Part shown: piece by piece, positions 1-13,900 of the stretch
Layout: every line of letters starts with the position of its first letter
Position numbering within the stretch: the first letter of the stretch is position 1
Assembly: GCF_029227915.1 (NCBI RefSeq)
Contig: NC_079882.1
Location: forward strand, 2,912,001 to 2,976,000
Reading direction: 5' to 3'
Source: Hydractinia symbiolongicarpus
Taxonomy: Eukaryota; Cnidaria; Hydrozoa; Anthoathecata; Hydractiniidae
DNA length: 64,000 bases
The notes under the pieces: model-generated
What the model was told of the DNA's origin: nothing
The model's database searches: none
The model's input: the letters and a program-made list of their open reading frames with translations, nothing else
Program-made: the position numbers and the translations under genes

Positions 1-204
1 GTAAAGAAAAGTAAACAAGAGGCTACCAGGTTGTAAGGTCATACTAAATCTTAACAATGATGCCTTCTTTTTCTAGGAGGATAGAAAAATGGACCTGTTC
101 TTTGTGTCTAGCACTCATTAAATTTCTTAGGATATGTTTTTTTTCTGGAAATCCTGGATTTTTTATTACTGTGGAAAGTTTATCATTTCTTGAACATGAT
201 AGTT

Positions 205-250
205 TAGTAGGCGACGTTTCGGGAGATCCTTCTCCCATCATCGGGCAAAG
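205..250 (-). ncRNA. Hammerhead-ribozyme-like motif of the PLE
   Basis: Read on the minus strand the segment gives CCGATGA, a stem-loop GGGAGAAGGATCTCCC, then GAAACGTC. This is the order of a minimal hammerhead (CUGAUGA, stem II, GAAA, cleavage triplet GUC) as described for PLE terminal repeats. One core base deviates (C for U in CUGAUGA), so self-cleavage is doubtful in this copy. Confidence 0.45.
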
Positions 251-380
251 TAAAATGATGTTGCGCATGTATTTATATAATTGCAGAGGATCGAAATTCA
301 TAAAAATTAACCAATCAGAAACGAGCTGATAATTACAGTTAATTACGGTAATTAACATTTTCGGACCTGGATGTAGGTAA

Positions 381-1598
381 CTACTTCTTCTGTAGGGCTG
401 GTAGCCAAATCTCAGGAAGTTGATACGAGATGCTGTTTATGTGTTTGTTACGTTCTACACTGTTGATGGTTTCTTTAATCTTCCTGGCCGTTGTTCTGGA
501 TTCTCTGTCAATGATTTTCTTCTCATCCCAATTAAACTGATGACTTCTGCTCCAGCTGTGGTCCGCAATTTCGTTTTTCTTCACATCTCCGTTTCTCACT
601 GCGCGCATATGTTCTTGTACTCGTTGCTTAAACTTTCTTTTTGTTTCGCCTATATACACTGCATCACAATCTTTACACGGGATTTCGTAAACAACATTGT
701 TTTGCTCTTCCAGGTTTATTTTGTCTTTTGGTTTAGACAAAGTGCTTCTTAGGGTGTCTTTAGAGGTAAGAATGCATTTGATCTTGTGTTGCCTTAAAAC
801 TCGACGAAGGATCTCGCTGGTACCTGGTACGAAGGGTAGGAATGCTGATGCGATAAATTCCTCTGATGTTTCCTTGTTGTCTCCGTTGCATCTTCTCTTC
901 ATTTTATTTTCTACTTGCGTGATGACTTTATGACTGTATCCATTTGTGATTAATGCATTTCTTACACGTCGAATTTCTATTTTCCTCTCCTGTTTGTCAC
1001 TGACTACACTGTTGGCACGATTCAGTAATGAAGATATGACACTTTCTTTGCAAGATTTCTGATGGTTTGATTCGAAGTTAAGGTACTGGTCAGTGTGTGT
1101 TGGTTTACGATACACTGAAACTGAAATGGAACCATTCTTGCGTTTGACCAAAGTGTCCAGGAAAGCGATACTTCCATCGTGTTCAAGCTCAACAGTGAAT
1201 TTGATTTGTCGATGTAGGCCGTTGATGTGTTCATGGAACTCTTCTAGATGAGATCTTTTGATTATGGCGAATACGTCGTCAACAAATCTTTTCCAAACCT
1301 TTGGACGTCTGTCTGATGTGACTAATGTTGTTGTCTCGTGTGCTTGCATGTATATTTCTGCGACTACTGATGATGCAGGGCCTCCCATGGCAACTCCGTC
1401 TGTTTGAGTGTAGAAGTTCTTATTAAACAGATACCATGTTTTGGTTAGAACAAGTTCGACCAAACGCAGAAAATCCGGTACTGGAATCTTTGTCTTTTCA
1501 CAGAATGCAGCATCGTTTTCGATAATGTCTTTAATGATGTTTAAGGTGTCTTTTATGGGAACATTTGTGTAGAGTGATGTGACATCAAATGATACCAT
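381..1598 (-). CDS. Penelope-like reverse transcriptase/GIY-YIG endonuclease, N-terminally truncated
   Basis: This 405-codon open frame carries the C-terminal half of a PLE polyprotein. RT signatures are in order: FDVTSLYTNVP (motif A, about residue 4), GVAMGGPASSVVAEIYM (about 69) and the catalytic RFVDDVFAI (about 104). A linker rich in basic residues follows, then a GIY-YIG-type nuclease with VVYEIPC, CDAVYIGETKRKFKQRVQEH (about 305-330). The catalytic core is intact with no internal stop, but the fingers and N-terminal region are absent, so this copy should not work on its own. The start given is only the first ATG; coding similarity continues eight or nine codons upstream before a stop. 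Confidence 0.85.
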   Translation of the reverse strand: MVSFDVTSLYTNVPIKDTLNIIKDIIENDAAFCEKTKIPVPDFLRLVELVLTKTWYLFNKNFYTQTDGVAMGGPASSVVAEIYMQAHETTTLVTSDRRPKVWKRFVDDVFAIIKRSHLEEFHEHINGLHRQIKFTVELEHDGSIAFLDTLVKRKNGSISVSVYRKPTHTDQYLNFESNHQKSCKESVISSLLNRANSVVSDKQERKIEIRRVRNALITNGYSHKVITQVENKMKRRCNGDNKETSEEFIASAFLPFVPGTSEILRRVLRQHKIKCILTSKDTLRSTLSKPKDKINLEEQNNVVYEIPCKDCDAVYIGETKRKFKQRVQEHMRAVRNGDVKKNEIADHSWSRSHQFNWDEKKIIDRESRTTARKIKETINSVERNKHINSISYQLPEIWLPALQKK

Positions 1599-1827
1599 GC
1601 ATTTTGATTTTTCTGGATTTTTCTTTCAAATTTCCTATTTTTCCAGTCATCTCACATGCTTCACAATTTTACTACATATTAAATTTCAAATTGTTATTAA
1701 AATTTTATATCATGGCTTACACAGAACAGTCTTCAAAAATCCTTTTTGTTTGTATAGCGAACTGATGAATTATAAGATGACAATTATAAGTGTGTTGGAA
1801 TATGTCATTGAATAACCTTTCTTTTAG

Positions 1828-1917
1828 ATCTTAAATGGTTTTGTGATGGTCATCAGTGAAGATGCAAAATTTGTTTATGCAGCAGATGTCATTGAGAATA
1901 TTTTAGGCATGAAACCG
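1828..1917 (+). CDS. CLOCK: CLOCK exon: start of PAS-A
   Basis: Acceptor TTTTAG and donor GTACAC bracket 30 codons beginning ILNGFVMVISEDAKFVYAAD, the first strands of a PAS fold (compare the ALDGF...VYVSE pattern of CLOCK). Both ends are phase 0. Confidence 0.85.
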
Positions 1918-4900
1918 GTACACATTTTTTGTTTGTCTCCACAAAATTTCTTTAAGTTGTTGTTTGTTTTTTAAGTTTTTGCCTCATTTGTTCTTACTTT
2001 TACTCTTAATAGTAAAAACAAAACATCAGATTTCAGCCTAATTTGTTTTTATTTAGGTTTTTTTACAAAAGTTCTCTAAAATAATTATTTGAGATTTTAT
2101 ACTTCGGTTGCTTAAGTTAAAATGGCCTACGGCTTAGGAATTTTTCACCCCTCATGGATCCCAGGCCTCCATATTGAACTCTGCTGTGACCATGTGGCTA
2201 ATTATTGAAAAAAAACCTGTTACAATAAAAAGTTGTTATTGTACGTGTATGGCAGGTATGAGCCAAACTTGCAATCATGTAGCCGCTGCAACGTATCGAA
2301 TTGAGGCAGCGGTAAGAATAGGACTGACAAGCTCTGCCTGTACTAGCAAAACTAATGAATAGCTGCCAAATCATGCTGGGGTAGCTACCATAGAAGTGAA
2401 AGATATGAAGTTAAATCGTGACGACTTTGGTCAACGAGGAAAAAAAAGCAGGCTCTAGTGTCAACACCAAAAAAACATTTGATCCGCTTGTTGACTGTAA
2501 CGCGAAATTGCTACAGCTTACCGATATTGCCAATACTGTTCAAGAAATGGCCCCAGAGAGTATTTTGTTCGCGGCTGTACCTGAAACCCGAAGTGGACTT
2601 TTGTTGTGAAACCTCAGGCAAGCCAGCTGAAGAACTCAAGCTGATTCCTAGTGTAAAAGATGTGTTAGAGATTTCGAATAACACAAGTGAATTCCAGGAA
2701 GTTGTACGTGAACTTGACAAACGAAAATATTAAGAAATTTGAAGAACTAACACAGGACCAAAGTACTAACAAATTATGGTTTAGCTACATAAAAGGTGTA
2801 ATCACTGCCTCAATGTGCCACAAAGTTTCCACAAAAATGGACAAAATTAGTAGAGGTGGTGGTGTCTGCGTAAATATGTGGGCATTGAACCACCGAGTAT
2901 CTGGTTTAACTTTTGCTAATCCAAACATTCCAGCCTTAAAGTATGATAGGGATATGAAGATTGAGGCTGTAAACTCATGAACTAATGAAAAAGAAACATT
3001 GTAATTTAAAGTTGAGTGAGTGTGGTTTGTTTTTAGAAGTATAGGTACCAGTAATCGGTGGAAGGCCTGACCGAATAATGACATGCGATTGTTGTTTGCC
3101 AGCATGCTTGGAGGTGAAGTGCCCATTTTGTGTCAACCATATGTTACCAACCGATCGGAATGTTAGGCTACCCTACTTAGTGGTTGATAAGGACACGGTG
3201 GTTTTAAATAAAAATCACAAATATCACGCACAGTGCCAAGTGCAAGTGGCAGTAACTGGATACAAACTTTGTTATTTCGTTGTTTGGAAACCTCATGGAA
3301 CATTAGTTGACACTATAAGTTTATGACACACCATTGTGAACCAACTTGAAATCAAAATTTTTTACTTATTATAATGATTTTTACTTGAAGTCAATATATT
3401 GTAAATAATGTTTTTAATAAACAAATTATTTTGCACATTTATTTCTGTATCTGCGGTTTTGACCCTATGTATTATCAAATTAAATCGAGCAGCAAATGAA
3501 AAGAATTAAGGTGAAAATAAATAGAATCACTCCTGACAAACAACCCACAAAAATTCAGAGTAATCCTGACGCTTATTTATAAAGAAAATTTTATGCACGC
3601 AGACCCAAATCATGAAGACAAACAAAACTGGCCAATAAAATTTCATAAAAATGTACAAATTAGAATTGAAGAATAAGTCCTGGAATTTAGTTTATCTGTA
3701 AAAGTAGGGCCAAATATCTCGTCCAAAGGAAAAACAACAACAAAAAGTGAATTACTTTAGCTACAAAAGCATGTGTTAAAAGTATAAAAAAGAATAAATA
3801 ACTTGCACAATCATGTTTGCTAACGTATAAGTGGCTTAAGATTACATAGAGTAGTGCATGCCTTGATAATGTCTTCTGCATGCTGCGTCATAGTAATAGG
3901 TAAAACGGTTTTCAAGATGCGGTAGTACTTCACACGATTAATAGCACGTTCCACATGTATTCGTAGATTGGCAATTTCCTTAGTGTTCTTGCACTCAGTT
4001 GATGTTATCGGACTTTTAATCCTATATTTTAGCAGTAGTTCTTCTCTGATTTGAAACACTCTATGAGCCATTACTTCGTCGTCCCGTTCTAACAATTTAT
4101 AAAACCCACTATCCTTTGTTATATATCGATCGCTGGCCCGACCGCCATAACAGTCAGATAAAAATGTTATGAAACCTGCAGGTGATATACCAATTAAAAA
4201 TTTTATTGTGTTGTGGTGCTTGTAATTGGACCATGTAGCTGCTTGGTTTAGTAAAGATTTTGGTCTTGCAATAAACACCTCAGTACAGTCAATAATTACT
4301 CTGCGTTTCGAGTGTCTAGTTTTAATAAAGGCATCAGGTAAATTGTCTCTAATCGCTTCTCTTGGTAGCCATACAACAAGAGCGTTGCCTAGAATTGTGA
4401 AAGTGTTGGAACAAATAGTGGGTTCCGAAGCGGTCGGCAAGGTCTTCATTTAGTAAACCTAAACGCAATCTCATCAAAGTTAGCAAAAATTTGTCACAAT
4501 GTGTAAGGATTTTGCTTGCTGGATTAGAATAAGTACGTTTGACTTTGCTGTAGCTTAGGGCCTCTCCAGTATCTGATCTTAGATAAGTATGGGTTCAAAA
4601 GTTGAAATACTGATTCAAACATGGCAATAGACACTATGCCAGTGTAAAAATTTATTTTTTGGTCTGTCTTTATTTTTCGCCATGTAAAAACCACTTTTTT
4701 AGTATTAGAGACTTTCACCCTGTTGGCATTTTTAACTTGCAATGTTAACATATTTATTTTTGATACAAAAGAATGGATAACATTTTCTTTGTACCTGCAT
4801 CCCCCACATTGCTGAGTTAATGTTGATGAAAAATAGGAATGTTCCGATACTGGTGAAAAGAATGATGATGATTGACATTCATCATTAACATTATCATTAA

Positions 4901-7900
4901 CAACTGCGTCGTCAACTTCTTCATTTGACAATTTTTTTTTCCTTACAGTTACGTACAACACCTGAACGAAATAATTCTCTTCTTGGTCGTTTTTGTAAGA
5001 CTTCGTAACCCATGTTCAAAGTTGGATCTTGATTGGCAGCAGTGGGCAGCAAAATGAAATGAACACACTCACTTCCAGCAGGAGTTCATTTTGATTTATT
5101 CTGTCCTTCTCGCTTGATAACTTTAATCCAATTCTGCCTTTGCTCGTTGTTGTTCTTAACGCTCGCAAAACAATATAAAAAAATGGTCGTTCGCATCCAC
5201 ATAATTCCTTGATAACATTGTTGTGTATATCACAGAATTCTTTCTTCCACTTTCGAATTTTATACTGGCTATTCGTACAACCAATAACAGCAAAATTTAC
5301 GCTGGGCATTTTGTTTTAAACAGTTTGATTATGGCTATATTTACTTTGTATGAATCATTTTCTTCTTTCTTTTCACTCTGTTTGCTCCTCTCTCAACTAG
5401 TGGCTAGACCAAGACCGTGCAGCAATACAAAATAGTAGCCCAGCATGTCGAATTGGTGTATATACACCAATGTTTGTGACTGTTAAACCTGACTGAAACA
5501 TGCAGAAGTGCTGAATTCTAGTTCTTACAGTTCTTAAATAAATTCTAACTCAAATAAGTTCTCATATCATATTTCACACCATCAATTATAGTATCAGCAG
5601 TCTCAGTCAAGTTTGCTCTTTTGACAGTAAGCATTCAGTGATTTTGAAATGTAATATATTCTCCTTGCATAACTTGCTTCTGATGTACTTTTTTAATAAC
5701 AAGCCAAAATGCGGAGAAATGACCAGGGATATATTAATGGGTTTGCAGTGACTAGGACCTAAAAGGGTTAAAAAATAGTAATTTTAGACATAGCTAAAAC
5801 TAACTTATTGCTTTGGTACTTGGAAGAATATGCTTACACGTCCTTTTACCAATACTTTATTTTTTTTTTAGGCAGCGTTAATGGGCAAAACAGTTCACTC
5901 TGTTGTACATAAAGATGATCAGAGCAAACTATTGAAAGAAATTCTGTCTGGTTGTTCCAATGAAAGTCGAAGGTCATCTGCTGCTTTTGGTGAGTTTAGT
6001 TTAATGGCTTTTTGTGAATTATTCTTTTCAAAAGGAAAATTCTTGTTTTATTGGTTGCTAGTTGAATAGCCTTCGATAATATCCACTTGATTAGGAAAGC
6101 AATCATTACAGAGATTTACTTTCATTATGTCATCAATAGTCCAACAACATTCAAAAAAAAATTCAGAAATTTGCCTCCTTTGCGTAGAGCTTGAAACGCT
6201 GATCAAAATGATGTATATAATTGTGTGCTCTTGGCAAACGATTAAGGAGATACTTATGACTCCGTCGACGTAATTTTAGGAAACTTGTACCATTTTGCTC
6301 CCAGGTGGTCCTTAGTTACTCATGTAGGAGGTAGTTATTTCCATTCATTTCCTATTTATTTGGCCTTAAACTTAAAGAGCAATGTAAAGGTTTCGCTAAT
6401 TTTAAAAATGCTATTGAGTTTGATGTAATGCATTGGCGTTGTGCCATAAAATAAAAAATACTAAATAAGGCATTTCTTTTTTGCCGACGTCAAACAGAAA
6501 TGAAATCAACTTTTCCGGTTACAGACATTTGCACTTAGCGTATTTTTTATTTAGAAGTCCATCTTTAATGTAGCAAGCTGGGCGTTTGATGTTTAACAGG
6601 GCTTTAAATTTGTTAGTTTTTAGGGGATTAAAAGTAGTTCTGATAATCACATGGATATGTGTTAGTAATCACAGCCAAACAAACAGGAAAGACAAAAGAA
6701 AAAAGTATTACCCCTTCCCGTCGAATCTAGATCCACGTAAATTATAGCCAAGACCAACCGTTATTCGAAAACAAAGTGTCTATGGGAAGAGCTGGTTTAG
6801 CATAAAATTCCCTACCTGATTGGGAAAATTCCCTACCTTATTAGGATTTATGTGCGTGTGGATTAGTTTTTGCGAGTTTTGCGGGTTTTTTTTTGTGAAA
6901 TTCGCAAAAATAAGTCCACACAATTTGATAATTTGGAAAAATAAATCTACTCAAAATTAAAAAAAAATTTATTCACCTTATTCGGTTACATTTATTTATT
7001 TTCACATTACTTGTTTTTTATTTTAATATCTTTTAGTTTAATGACATGATTAAAAAAAATTCAATCTTTTAAATTGGAATTCGTGAAAAAAAATCTACGC
7101 CAAAAAAAATCCCAAAAATTTATAACTTGGTTAAAATACTAGCTATGTTTCTAAAATTACAAAATAAAGTTAAAAAATATCTATTTTTTGGAAGGCACAT
7201 AAATTTCCTATTATTTAGTGTTATTTTTGCCATATAACTGAAAAGACATGAAAAATTGACAAACACCTTGTTCACAAGCCTGAAAAATGTGGTATTTAAA
7301 GTGTCATTACATAGAAACATCTACTCCAATTAAATACAAATAATGTTCCTGTTTTGCTTTTTTAAGGTGTAGCTTAAAATAGCTTCTTGATGTTTACAAA
7401 ATCTTATATCTTTTAGTCCAAAAATAGAGGTATATCGAGCAAAACTTATTTCCAAGATATCGAGATTTAAAGTTAAATAAATTTTCTGTAAGTGTTAAAA
7501 CTAAGGGGCTTTATTCCTTAAAGAAAAGTGATTTCTTCAATGTACTCTAGCTTCATATGCATGTGTAAACCAATTAGATCTTGCTCACATAGGAAATGAA
7601 AGAATTTAGGAAGGCTTCACCTTTTTCCTATTTTTTTTTTCTTTTTAATAATTTTTTTTAATATAAATATTCTGTTAATGATATATCAATCAAAAATATA
7701 TCAAAAATAATGATAATGAGTGCTTCATGTATTGCCATGTAATGAAGTAAAAGTTTTTTCTTCATGTTTGACACAGAGGACGTTGTATAAAATGCCTGTT
7801 GTCGATCTTCTGAACTTCTGGTTAAGTCATAAACATTGTAATTCCTCTTTTTAGCCTTTAGGGTTTTTTGCAATTTTGGTATGGTAATATCCTGGCATAA

Positions 7901-10900
7901 ATTTATTCTCTGTTATATCCACGTGATCCACGTGCTGTCATAAATTTTACTAATTTCTGTTAATGGGAAGGACAAATACTGCCTATGGGGAAATTTTATA
8001 ATATTTGCTAATCTAATTTTAGATTCTGCTAACAAAGACACCATCTTGTTGGACTTTCGTATATGTGTGGAAAAAGAAGGTCTTCCAACAGAATATAGAC
8101 CTTTGTCATGCATAGGTAAATGGCACTACTTTGAGAAACTGGGTAAGTGAGGCTGTATTGATATTACAATAATTTTTTGATATAAAAGATTAAGCTAAGT
8201 ATGAGGTGTTCACTTAGGTTCTCTACAGGGTTAGATAAGTCAGAAAAATTGATTTTAAGGAGTGATGAGCTGTGCACAGATGAACAGTCTTTTCTTTTAG
8301 AGTATCATTAATGTCACTTTTACATGCTAACATTCCTTATTCCATTTTTTCTCGTAAATCTATTATTTAAAATGATTAATTTAAATCTTATTTCTGACCC
8401 ATGTGAAAAAATTAAAGGAAGGTCAGAATATTTAGTGTAGGAGGAATGTGTGGAAATCAAGAAACTTGAAAGTAAACTTATTCAATTTTTGCATTGCATC
8501 AAATCATAGTACACAATCATAACTTGCTTAAAATAAGAAAAATAATTTAACGTTAATGAAAATTTGGTAAAAGTATACAAATTCCTCAGTATATCGAACT
8601 AATTAAGAAAGTTATCATAAAATACATCGGTTTAACATCGGTTTAACGAATTCTTTATGTCGATCAAAAATATCTGTCCACAATCAAATGTTGTATTTTG
8701 GAGCCCGGATGCTTCAAATCACCGAAATCGAAACATTACATAATTTTATAGCATATTAAATTGTGTGGTCCCTTCAGGGTCGAGAGTCATCATACAACAC
8801 TAACGTTTCTGTCTTTCTTTCGGTTCACACTACAACTATGTCAAGTTTATCATAGGTATAACTCATTTATGGTTAGCGGGCACTTGTGCAGTCAAGTAAA
8901 AGTTTATGCCAAATAGAGTTAACCATTGGCACCAGTCAGTATAGCCAGAATTAAATGTTGTAAATTCAGGGAGTTAAAAAAGAGGAATTGCTAAATGCAT
9001 TGTGATCAATAGTAATACCCTCTGCTCTCATTTCTCACTCCTATCTTGCTTTAATTTTTTAATTTTTTACGGTAGTATGTTAGGCCATTATCTTTTTACT
9101 GGTTTTATTTTATTTCTAGGTGAAAGTGAATATGAAAGCAAGCAGCTTGTACTTTTGGCGTGTTTGAACACAGAAGAACTGCATGAAGTTGTTAGCACTG
9201 ACACTACAATGTCATTCAGTTCTAAACACAGTCTTGATGGAAGTTTTATATTTGCTGACCATGAGTATGCTTTCAATAATTTCCTTAGTTTCATATTTTT
9301 TAGACTGTAGAGGCACGTATATAGATTGGAAAATTTGACACTCATAGTATATTCTCTTACAAAAATAAAGTGTACGTTAAAAAAGATACAAACTGTCTTT
9401 TTCAATAAATTTTAAAATACGAGGCAATTTATTTAAAATCAAAAAATCTTCGCTAAATCAAAATTATTTTCAATTTTTTGCTGAAATTTGAGTTATCAAA
9501 TGTCCTGATAATTCAAACATTTGATAATTCGAATTGTTTATTTGTGTTCTATAAGTTCAAGTTATTGGGATACTGTATTGTTACCATTGTCTGTAATAAT
9601 TATTGTTATCATCATCGTCAAAACAAAACACATTCCTTATATTTCTATTAAAAATAAAATTAACATGAAACTTAAAAAAGGTATTTGCTTTCTTAAATAT
9701 GTCAGATCCTACCAAGGTTAGTGCTACAAGAACATGCAGAATCGCCCCCACCCTCTTCCTATTTATCATGTTTATTTTTTCGTCCCGTCAGACTTAACTG
9801 TGCTATGTCTTCTCCTATCACTAAAGGATTGTCGCTCCATTTCAATTACTGCGTTTATGGCTCTGCCAGAAAAAAGCAGTTTATCCCTTCCTCTAGACGA
9901 AAACACGTGGCCAAACGCACAGCTTCCTTTTATACAAGTGATTTCAAACACTCTTTACTTACCTTGTCAAACTATTAAGTTTATAATACATATAAAGGGA
10001 TACCTACCTCCCTTCAGTGAAGCATTGGATTAGAAAAGTAACTAAACATTTCGAAGTCATGTGCTTTTACTTTTCAAGCAAATATCAAATGCAGGTGGTT
10101 TGGTAAAACAAACACTCGCCCGAAGGCTCGTAAAATAAGTTTCTGCAAAAGCTGAAGAACTCGAAGAAAATACGCCATATTGCACTCAATACCGTGCGAT
10201 AACTAATACTCAATGAAATTGATTGCTTTTAGTTTTGTTATGTTATACTCAATTTTATTTAAAATATAACCGAACTGTTTTAGTATTAGCTTTGAATTTA
10301 TGTTATTGTTTAATACCTAACCAAATTTATGCTTTTTTTATTTCAGATGTTCTGGTATTACTGGATATCTACCATATGAATTATTGGGGAAGTCAATATA
10401 CAGTTTCGTTCACGATAATGACATTTCATATTTATGCGATGCTCACAAAGAAAGTAAGAAGTAATTTTTTTCCTTGTCCACCAATACAGTCCATCTTCGA
10501 CACTTTAGCTTTAAGTAAGGGCTGTGTGAATGAAACAGACATTTAATGAAGTGTAAGTTCAAATAGTTACAATGCACTTACAGCGAAATAAGTCAGTAGT
10601 TGTAGAAATGTCTCTCTGAATGCAAGCAGACAATTGCTGTGAGAAGATGATGACCCTGCAAGAAACAACTGGAAACAGCAACTATTTTTTTTCTGAAAAT
10701 TGGTTAAACCGTTTTGACTAAATTTTAATTCATCTCTTCGGATCACTTCTTATACTAGCTACGCAAGCCTGTTTAAAAACGTTTTAGTTGTTTGTGTGGT
10801 TGATAATGAAATTAAAACTCAAGTTTCAACCGTGTATATATGTGTGTACTTAAAAGGGCTACGAAACGATTCAATAAGCTTAATCTCCGCCATTTTTGCA

Positions 10901-13900
10901 GAATAGTGTAATAAACGGACCACTCAAGACCCACTTTGGAACCACATAGACGTCTAGGGAACCTGATTATGAATAATAATTTTTTTACGATGAATTTACT
11001 ACTTTTCCAAAAAAAAAGTAAAATTTTCCTTCAATATTCTTTTTTTTTCAGTAAAATAAGCTACGGTCTGTAAAATGTAAATCGGAGGTTTGTTTTGATG
11101 AGGAAACAGAGACAACACAAGGAGCTGTATTTGTTAAAAGTTGCTTTTTTACTAGCTTTAAGAAGGTAATTAATACCTCTAAAAAAAATTAATAATCATT
11201 GTTGTTGCTTAGACTGATTTAATGTTTGTATGCAAAATTTCTAAGGATATAGCTGGCTATCTACTTCAAAAGGTTTAAAATTTATATTTTAGAAAGTTTG
11301 AGTTGAAAGCAAAATAAGTACTTATATCGAATAAATCATGGATAGGGAACTTTTCTGTCATTTTCAGTTATATTTGGATTCCCAATATGATATTTAGGAT
11401 GATTTAAGTTGTTGTTTTTGTCCTTCAGTGATCATAAACCTTTCCACCGCCATTAGCTCGACTTTCGTGTAAGTCACTAAAGTCGAAAATCACCAGCTAT
11501 TTCGTAGCCCCTTAGGTCAATCCATCCAATTTGGAAAACCCTACAGGTGCATAATAACCTTTTCCTGAATTTCCTAATTATGCCAAACTCAATTAAACAG
11601 GTTGGTACTAAAAATGATTCTTTAAGTTTCTTATCGAGAGGTAGAACGAATTACCTAATTTCGTAAATGTTTCTGTTCGTTAAGTGCCTTAATCGCGAGC
11701 TGAAATTTACGGTCAAGCCCTTTATTTAGACTTTCTAAGAATAGCCTTGTTTTGAAAATAATTATTTTTTTTAAATCTAAATAAAATCCAACCAGAATAT
11801 CATATTGTTTTAAAAATTCAATTTTTGTCATGATAATTTATTATTCTATTTGAATATCCTTTTTTCAAGAGCATAGAACCATTATAAAATTTCGGATCAC
11901 GTTATAATTATTATAATTTATGAAATTCAGGAAAGGTGTATTGGGATAAAAATGACGTCAGCGAGCCAACTAAGTGTTATTTTCGCGGGTAAAAATTTTT
12001 GCGAATTTTTGCTGATTTGGTTCGATTCGCAAAATTATACCAAACTCATCAAATCGTGAAGTTTTACTCCCGTAAAAAAATCTTACATTGCCCCATTAGT
12101 GAAAATGTAATATTGTACGCATAAACTGGTTACAAGACAGAAATGAAAGGTGTCATACAAAACTGACACTATTCTCAATTACAGACCATTTTCACTATTA
12201 TTCGTTTGGTGTTGCTTCCAATAATTAGTCCTTTTTCTTTCTTCTTGTTTGCGAAAATTATTTCCTTTAAAAAATTCTGAAAAAAATTTGGCCAATGTCG
12301 CATAATTATTAATAGAAAAAACTCTCTATAGCGGACGCGGTTTGAGACCACAAAAGTGTGTCCGCTAGAGGTGTCCGTAACGTAGCGTTTTTTCCTAAAT
12401 TTATTTTGCGATGTCAGTGTATAGTGAAATCGACAAAAAATTGTGTCAAGAGGATGATTTTGAAAGAATGAAGAGCTTAAAAACAATAGATATTGGGAAT
12501 ATGTTATTTTTCATTCTTCAAAAAAAACTTTCTTTTGTATTATCACAGACAATTTTGAACCTGGTGTGTATAGTTTTAAATAAAATATAAGCAAACTTCT
12601 TACAAGAATTGTTTTATATGACTCATGGGACGTTGAAATGATGTCGAGAGGTCCGCTACGCAGAGGTTTTGTTATGAAATATTGACTGTCATTTCATTCG
12701 TCCCTAAGTCTGTTGTAGAGTGGTCTCCGCTGTAAAGGTCATTCACTATAAGAAGGTTTCACCGTATTATGAACATTTTAAATCGGCGAAAACTGAAGGT
12801 TATGGTAATTCAATCCAATGCTAAATGCAAAAAAGAAAAAACTTTGGATTGTATTCACAAGTTGTTTTCTAAGGAGCGTTAATATCTGTACTTCATCTGA
12901 TTATTTACCTTGATTTCCATTACAGTCACTAAATCTTCGGATGCAATTCAAGTTTTCTTCCGTTTCCGCTCAAAGGGGAATGATTGGTTATTGTTTAAAG
13001 TCGAATGCAAGATGGTTGCAAATAAGACAAGTCATGATCAACCAGATTATATCAGCTTGAACTTTATTTCAGCTAAGTGAGTTTCATTTTTATTCGATTT
13101 TGTTGTTACTACACGTGAATGTTGTTTATTATACTGCAGTGCACTCCTGGTTAAGTTCGAGGGGCTTTTTTTTTAGTTATCTGGATATTAGATACCGTAA
13201 TGCTTTGAATAAACGCCCCCTTCTATTAAACGCCCCCTCGAATAGACGCCCCTCCTTTTCAGTCATTTTTTTAAGTAAACGCCCCTTCTAATAGACGCCC
13301 CTTCTAATAGACTCTTATAGACGCCCCCTCGAACAGACGCCCCTCCATCATTAGGGGCGTTTATTCGAGGCGATAGTAAAAGTATACTTACTTACTTTTT
13401 TCCTAAATCTTAGGTTTAAGGTTGGAAATTTAGTTTTTCGCTTTTGAAGTTTATTCTCTAAAACATGTGAATATCTTTTATTTTCTGTTGTGAGGATATA
13501 TGTTATAGGTATCCTTAAAATCTGTAAAGAGACGAAGTGTAAACAATTAAATAAACGCCCCCTCTTTTAAACGCCCCCTCGAATAGACGCCCCCAAAAAA
13601 TGTCAAAAAATTTAAGAAAAGCCCCGGGCGTTTATTCGAAGCATTACGGTCATTCTAATTTTAATCAATTTAACTTAAACAAAATATAATCTCTATGATG
13701 AGAGGGTGTAAAAGTGCTTTACACTTGAAATTTACTGTTTGTATTTCTTTTAAATATTTTTTGTAAAAAGAGGATTTTGCCAACATTTTTTTCTTTGAAA
13801 TACAAATACGGGAGTATTATAGACTAGGGGGCCGCTATAATGGTTTTACGTAGCGAGAATGTTCGAGTTACCAGGAGTTTGGCGTATTCACTGATTTATA

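Larger units (their letters stand above)
180..1620 (-). mobile_element. Penelope-like element (PLE), 5'-truncated, antisense to CLOCK
   Basis: A reverse-transcriptase plus GIY-YIG endonuclease frame (381-1598) is followed downstream by a hammerhead-like motif (205-250), an arrangement typical of Penelope-like retroelements. The frame opens just before RT motif A and runs into a TGA about 25 bases further upstream, so the first half of the RT is missing: a 5'-truncated insertion. It lies in the CLOCK intron before the first PAS-A exon of the window and is transcribed against the host gene. The outer boundaries are approximate; no target duplication was found. Confidence 0.8.
2150..5310. mobile_element. 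Decayed ISL2EU-type DNA transposon in CLOCK intron
   Basis: Two convergent gene remnants lie between CLOCK exons: a SWIM/YqaJ nuclease frame on + (2174-3326) and a THAP plus DDE (Tnp_4) transposase on - (3820-5309). Repbase-style ISL2EU elements encode this pair. Both carry frameshifts and stops, so the copy is dead. Terminal inverted repeats could not be fixed by eye, so the ends given are those of the coding remnants. Confidence 0.72.

Noticed and set aside
57-358. Short open frames at the left edge on both strands
   Set aside because: They overlap the 3' region of the Penelope-like element and its hammerhead-like motif; no protein signature.
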